Source of the DNA: Streptomyces griseus
Lineage (GTDB): Bacteria > Actinomycetota > Actinomycetes > Streptomycetales > Streptomycetaceae
Assembly: GCF_900460065.1 (NCBI RefSeq)
Contig: NZ_UAVD01000039.1
Coordinates: forward strand, 186,001-250,000
Direction of reading: 5' to 3'
DNA: 64,000 nucleotides
Positions within the stretch are counted from its first letter, which is position 1. Each line of letters opens with the position of its first letter. The position numbers were made by a program, and so were the translations under genes. The notes below the pieces were generated by a model. That model was not told the DNA's origin. It made no database searches and was given only the letters and a program-made list of their open reading frames with translations. This document shows positions 62,897 to 64,000 of the stretch, in pieces.

Positions 62897-63473
62897 GCCG
62901 GCAGACCGTCTCGATGTCGATCTTCACCTGGGCGATCGAGGCCCGGCCCGACAGCCAGGTGATCAGCGCCGAGTGCCAGGTGTGCTCGATGACCCGGACC
63001 GCGGAGAGCTGCTCCGGGGTCGGGTGCTCCAGCCCCATCGCGTCCAGGATGATCGCCGTGGTCAGCCGGGAGACGGTGTCCACCTCGGGGCTCACGCTGC
63101 GGTCCGCGAAGGTGAGGGCGCGGACCATGGCGTCCGCGAGGTGCGGTTCGCGCTGGAGGGCACGGAAGGCGCGCATCAGCGTCTCGGCCACCCGCTGGGC
63201 CGCGTCCTCGCCCGCCGGCGGGCGCTTGCGGAGGGTCGTGTGCATGTGCTGGAGCTGGTCCTGCATGGTCGCGACCAGCAGATGGATCTTGGACGGAAAG
63301 TAGCGGTAGAGGGTGCCCAGGGCGACCCCGGCGGCCTCGGCCACCTCCCGCATCTGCACCGCCTCGAACCCGCCCCGGCTGGCCAGCTGGGCGCTGGCGT
63401 GCAGGATGCGGCGGCGACGGGCCTCCTGGCGCTCGGTCAGCGGAGGCGCTGCCGGTCTGGCGTCCGCGGTCAT
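62862..63473 (-). CDS. kstR: KstR-like TetR regulator
   Basis: 203 residues from ATG 63473, with GGGGAC upstream. The DNA-binding helix-turn-helix reads VQMREVAEAAGV then GTLYRYFPSK (about residues 39-62), nearly the same as M. tuberculosis KstR (VQMREVAERADV, GTLYRYFPSK). The ligand domain matches KstR at ADAMVRALTFADRSVSPEVD, as TEAMTRAYVFAD in KstR, and at WHSALITWLSGRAS (WLSNLLAWLTRRAS). KstR represses cholesterol-catabolism genes and is released by sterol CoA thioesters. Its motif occurs upstream of this gene and of the P450/thiolase and MBL/ALDH pairs. Confidence 0.85.
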   Translation of the reverse strand: MTADARPAAPPLTERQEARRRRILHASAQLASRGGFEAVQMREVAEAAGVALGTLYRYFPSKIHLLVATMQDQLQHMHTTLRKRPPAGEDAAQRVAETLMRAFRALQREPHLADAMVRALTFADRSVSPEVDTVSRLTTAIILDAMGLEHPTPEQLSAVRVIEHTWHSALITWLSGRASIAQVKIDIETVCRLIDLTAEPGRG

Positions 63474-63650
63474 GCTGTCCCCGATCCACGATCCGTGATC
63501 CATGGCTTGATCCCGCACCCGGACGGACGAAGCGGCGCGGCCGGGCGCGCACAGCATGCCAGGGCGTCCGTCGTGGCGCGAATCACCTGATCCGGCCCTC
63601 GCGCCGACGCTACCTGCCGGTAGATTCGATGCACGTCTGACGATCAAGTA

Positions 63651-63685
63651 GGCAACTTGTTCCAGCAAGTCTGAAACTTGTTCTA
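63651..63685. promoter_or_regulatory. Two KstR-type operator motifs, KstR-GT divergent region
   Basis: GGCAACTTGTTCCA (63651-63664) matches TnnAACnnGTTnnA except the first base. TGAAACTTGTTCTA (63672-63685) matches perfectly. They lie 178-212 bases upstream of the KstR-like start and 54-90 bases before the glycosyltransferase start, so autoregulation and control of the glycosyltransferase are both possible. Confidence 0.75.
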
Positions 63686-63739
63686 GATTAGCGCGACCGG
63701 TTACGCTCCGGCGAACACGCAGTCAGAAGGGGGCCGAGT

Positions 63740-64000
63740 GTGACCGCTGAGGCCATAGAGACAGGCCCCCGCACGGGCGACGGCAGCTCCACCGGGACCG
63801 GCGACCGGCCGTTGCGCATCGCACTCCTCACCTACAAGGGCAATCCGTTCTGCGGCGGCCAGGGCGTGTACGTCCGCCACCTCGGGCGCGAGCTCGCCCG
63901 CCTCGGCCACAGCGTCGAGGTCATCGGAGCACAGCCCTACCCGGTGCTCGACGAGGGCGTCCCGCTCACCGAACTGCCCAGCCTCGACCTCTACCGCCAG
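63740..64000 (+). CDS. GT-B glycosyltransferase, N-terminal part (partial)
   Basis: The first 87 residues of a GT4-like glycosyltransferase that runs off the window. GTG 63740 has AAGGGGG upstream. RIALLTYKGNPFCGGQGVYVRHL carries the G-G-x-G-V-Y-V-x-x-L donor-domain start, quoted here as FCGGQGVYVRHL, followed by ELARLGHSVEVIG. The donor and acceptor are unknown. The KstR-type motifs in front of it suggest co-regulation with the sterol-like genes. Confidence 0.88.
   Translation, partial: MTAEAIETGPRTGDGSSTGTGDRPLRIALLTYKGNPFCGGQGVYVRHLGRELARLGHSVEVIGAQPYPVLDEGVPLTELPSLDLYRQ

Noticed and set aside
59539..63552. 1337-codon reverse open frame across the ligase, carrier and PPTase genes
   Set aside because: Runs antisense through four recognised genes; a stop-poor GC-rich artefact.

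Overview
The window has the features of a Streptomyces chromosome: very high GC with G/C at third codon positions, many GTG starts, 4-base GTGA/ATGA gene overlaps, a tRNA-Val lacking an encoded CCA, and families typical of the genus (paralogous TerD proteins, DUF3052, DUF2277, DUF475, a two-NBD ECF ATPase). No phage structural genes, rRNA, origin or CRISPR array were seen. One integrase remnant lies beside the tRNA.

Layout. (1) 1-7700: start of a membrane protein, a TetR/DHA2-exporter divergent pair with a palindromic operator, a secreted I36-type inhibitor, aceE, a DUF3052 protein and a peroxiredoxin. (2) 7850-17910: a Ter-type stress locus with four TerD-domain proteins, a DUF475/TerC-like membrane protein, and a metabolic module of a CitE-like lyase, a large PRTase/StiP/PELOTA fusion, a HAD phosphatase and a nearby O-methyltransferase. 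(3) 17950-30900: small and envelope genes, tRNA-Val with an inactivated integrase, a probable SUKH immunity protein, GNAT, inositol phosphatase, phosphatase, DedA, SodC and DoxX genes, and a tandem repeat forming a chain of overlapping mini-ORFs. (4) 30956-43062: PhoD-like phosphatase, secreted HNH nuclease, a FetB-like permease with an in-frame TGA, HAD phosphatase, peptidoglycan-binding protein, an MFS pump with a fused winged helix, a serpin and a GT87/PAP2 enzyme.

(5) 43211-55021 interleaves two systems. One resembles mycobacterial cholesterol side-chain catabolism: a CYP125-like P450 divergent from a FadA5-like thiolase, and an MBL hydrolase divergent from an aldehyde dehydrogenase plus ferredoxin. 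Both divergent promoters carry KstR-type motifs, and a KstR-like regulator with its own motifs lies at 62862-63473. The other is a cobalamin ECF uptake operon (51790 down to 46038) headed by a B12 riboswitch, with a 4-base GTGA overlap at every gene junction.

(6) 55057-62896 is a compact biosynthetic cluster I do not recognise. A SerRS-like amino acid:carrier-protein ligase, a free-standing carrier protein and a phosphopantetheinyl transferase are transcribed one way. A PhyH dioxygenase, a DUF6271 glycosyltransferase-like protein, a stand-alone condensation domain and an MFS exporter run the other way as an overlapping operon. Two DasR-like palindromes sit in the shared promoter region. The inferred logic is loading of an amino acid on the carrier without an adenylation domain, oxidative tailoring and possible glycosylation, condensation onto an acceptor, and export. 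This is the best candidate for an undescribed system here. A partial GT-B glycosyltransferase closes the window.
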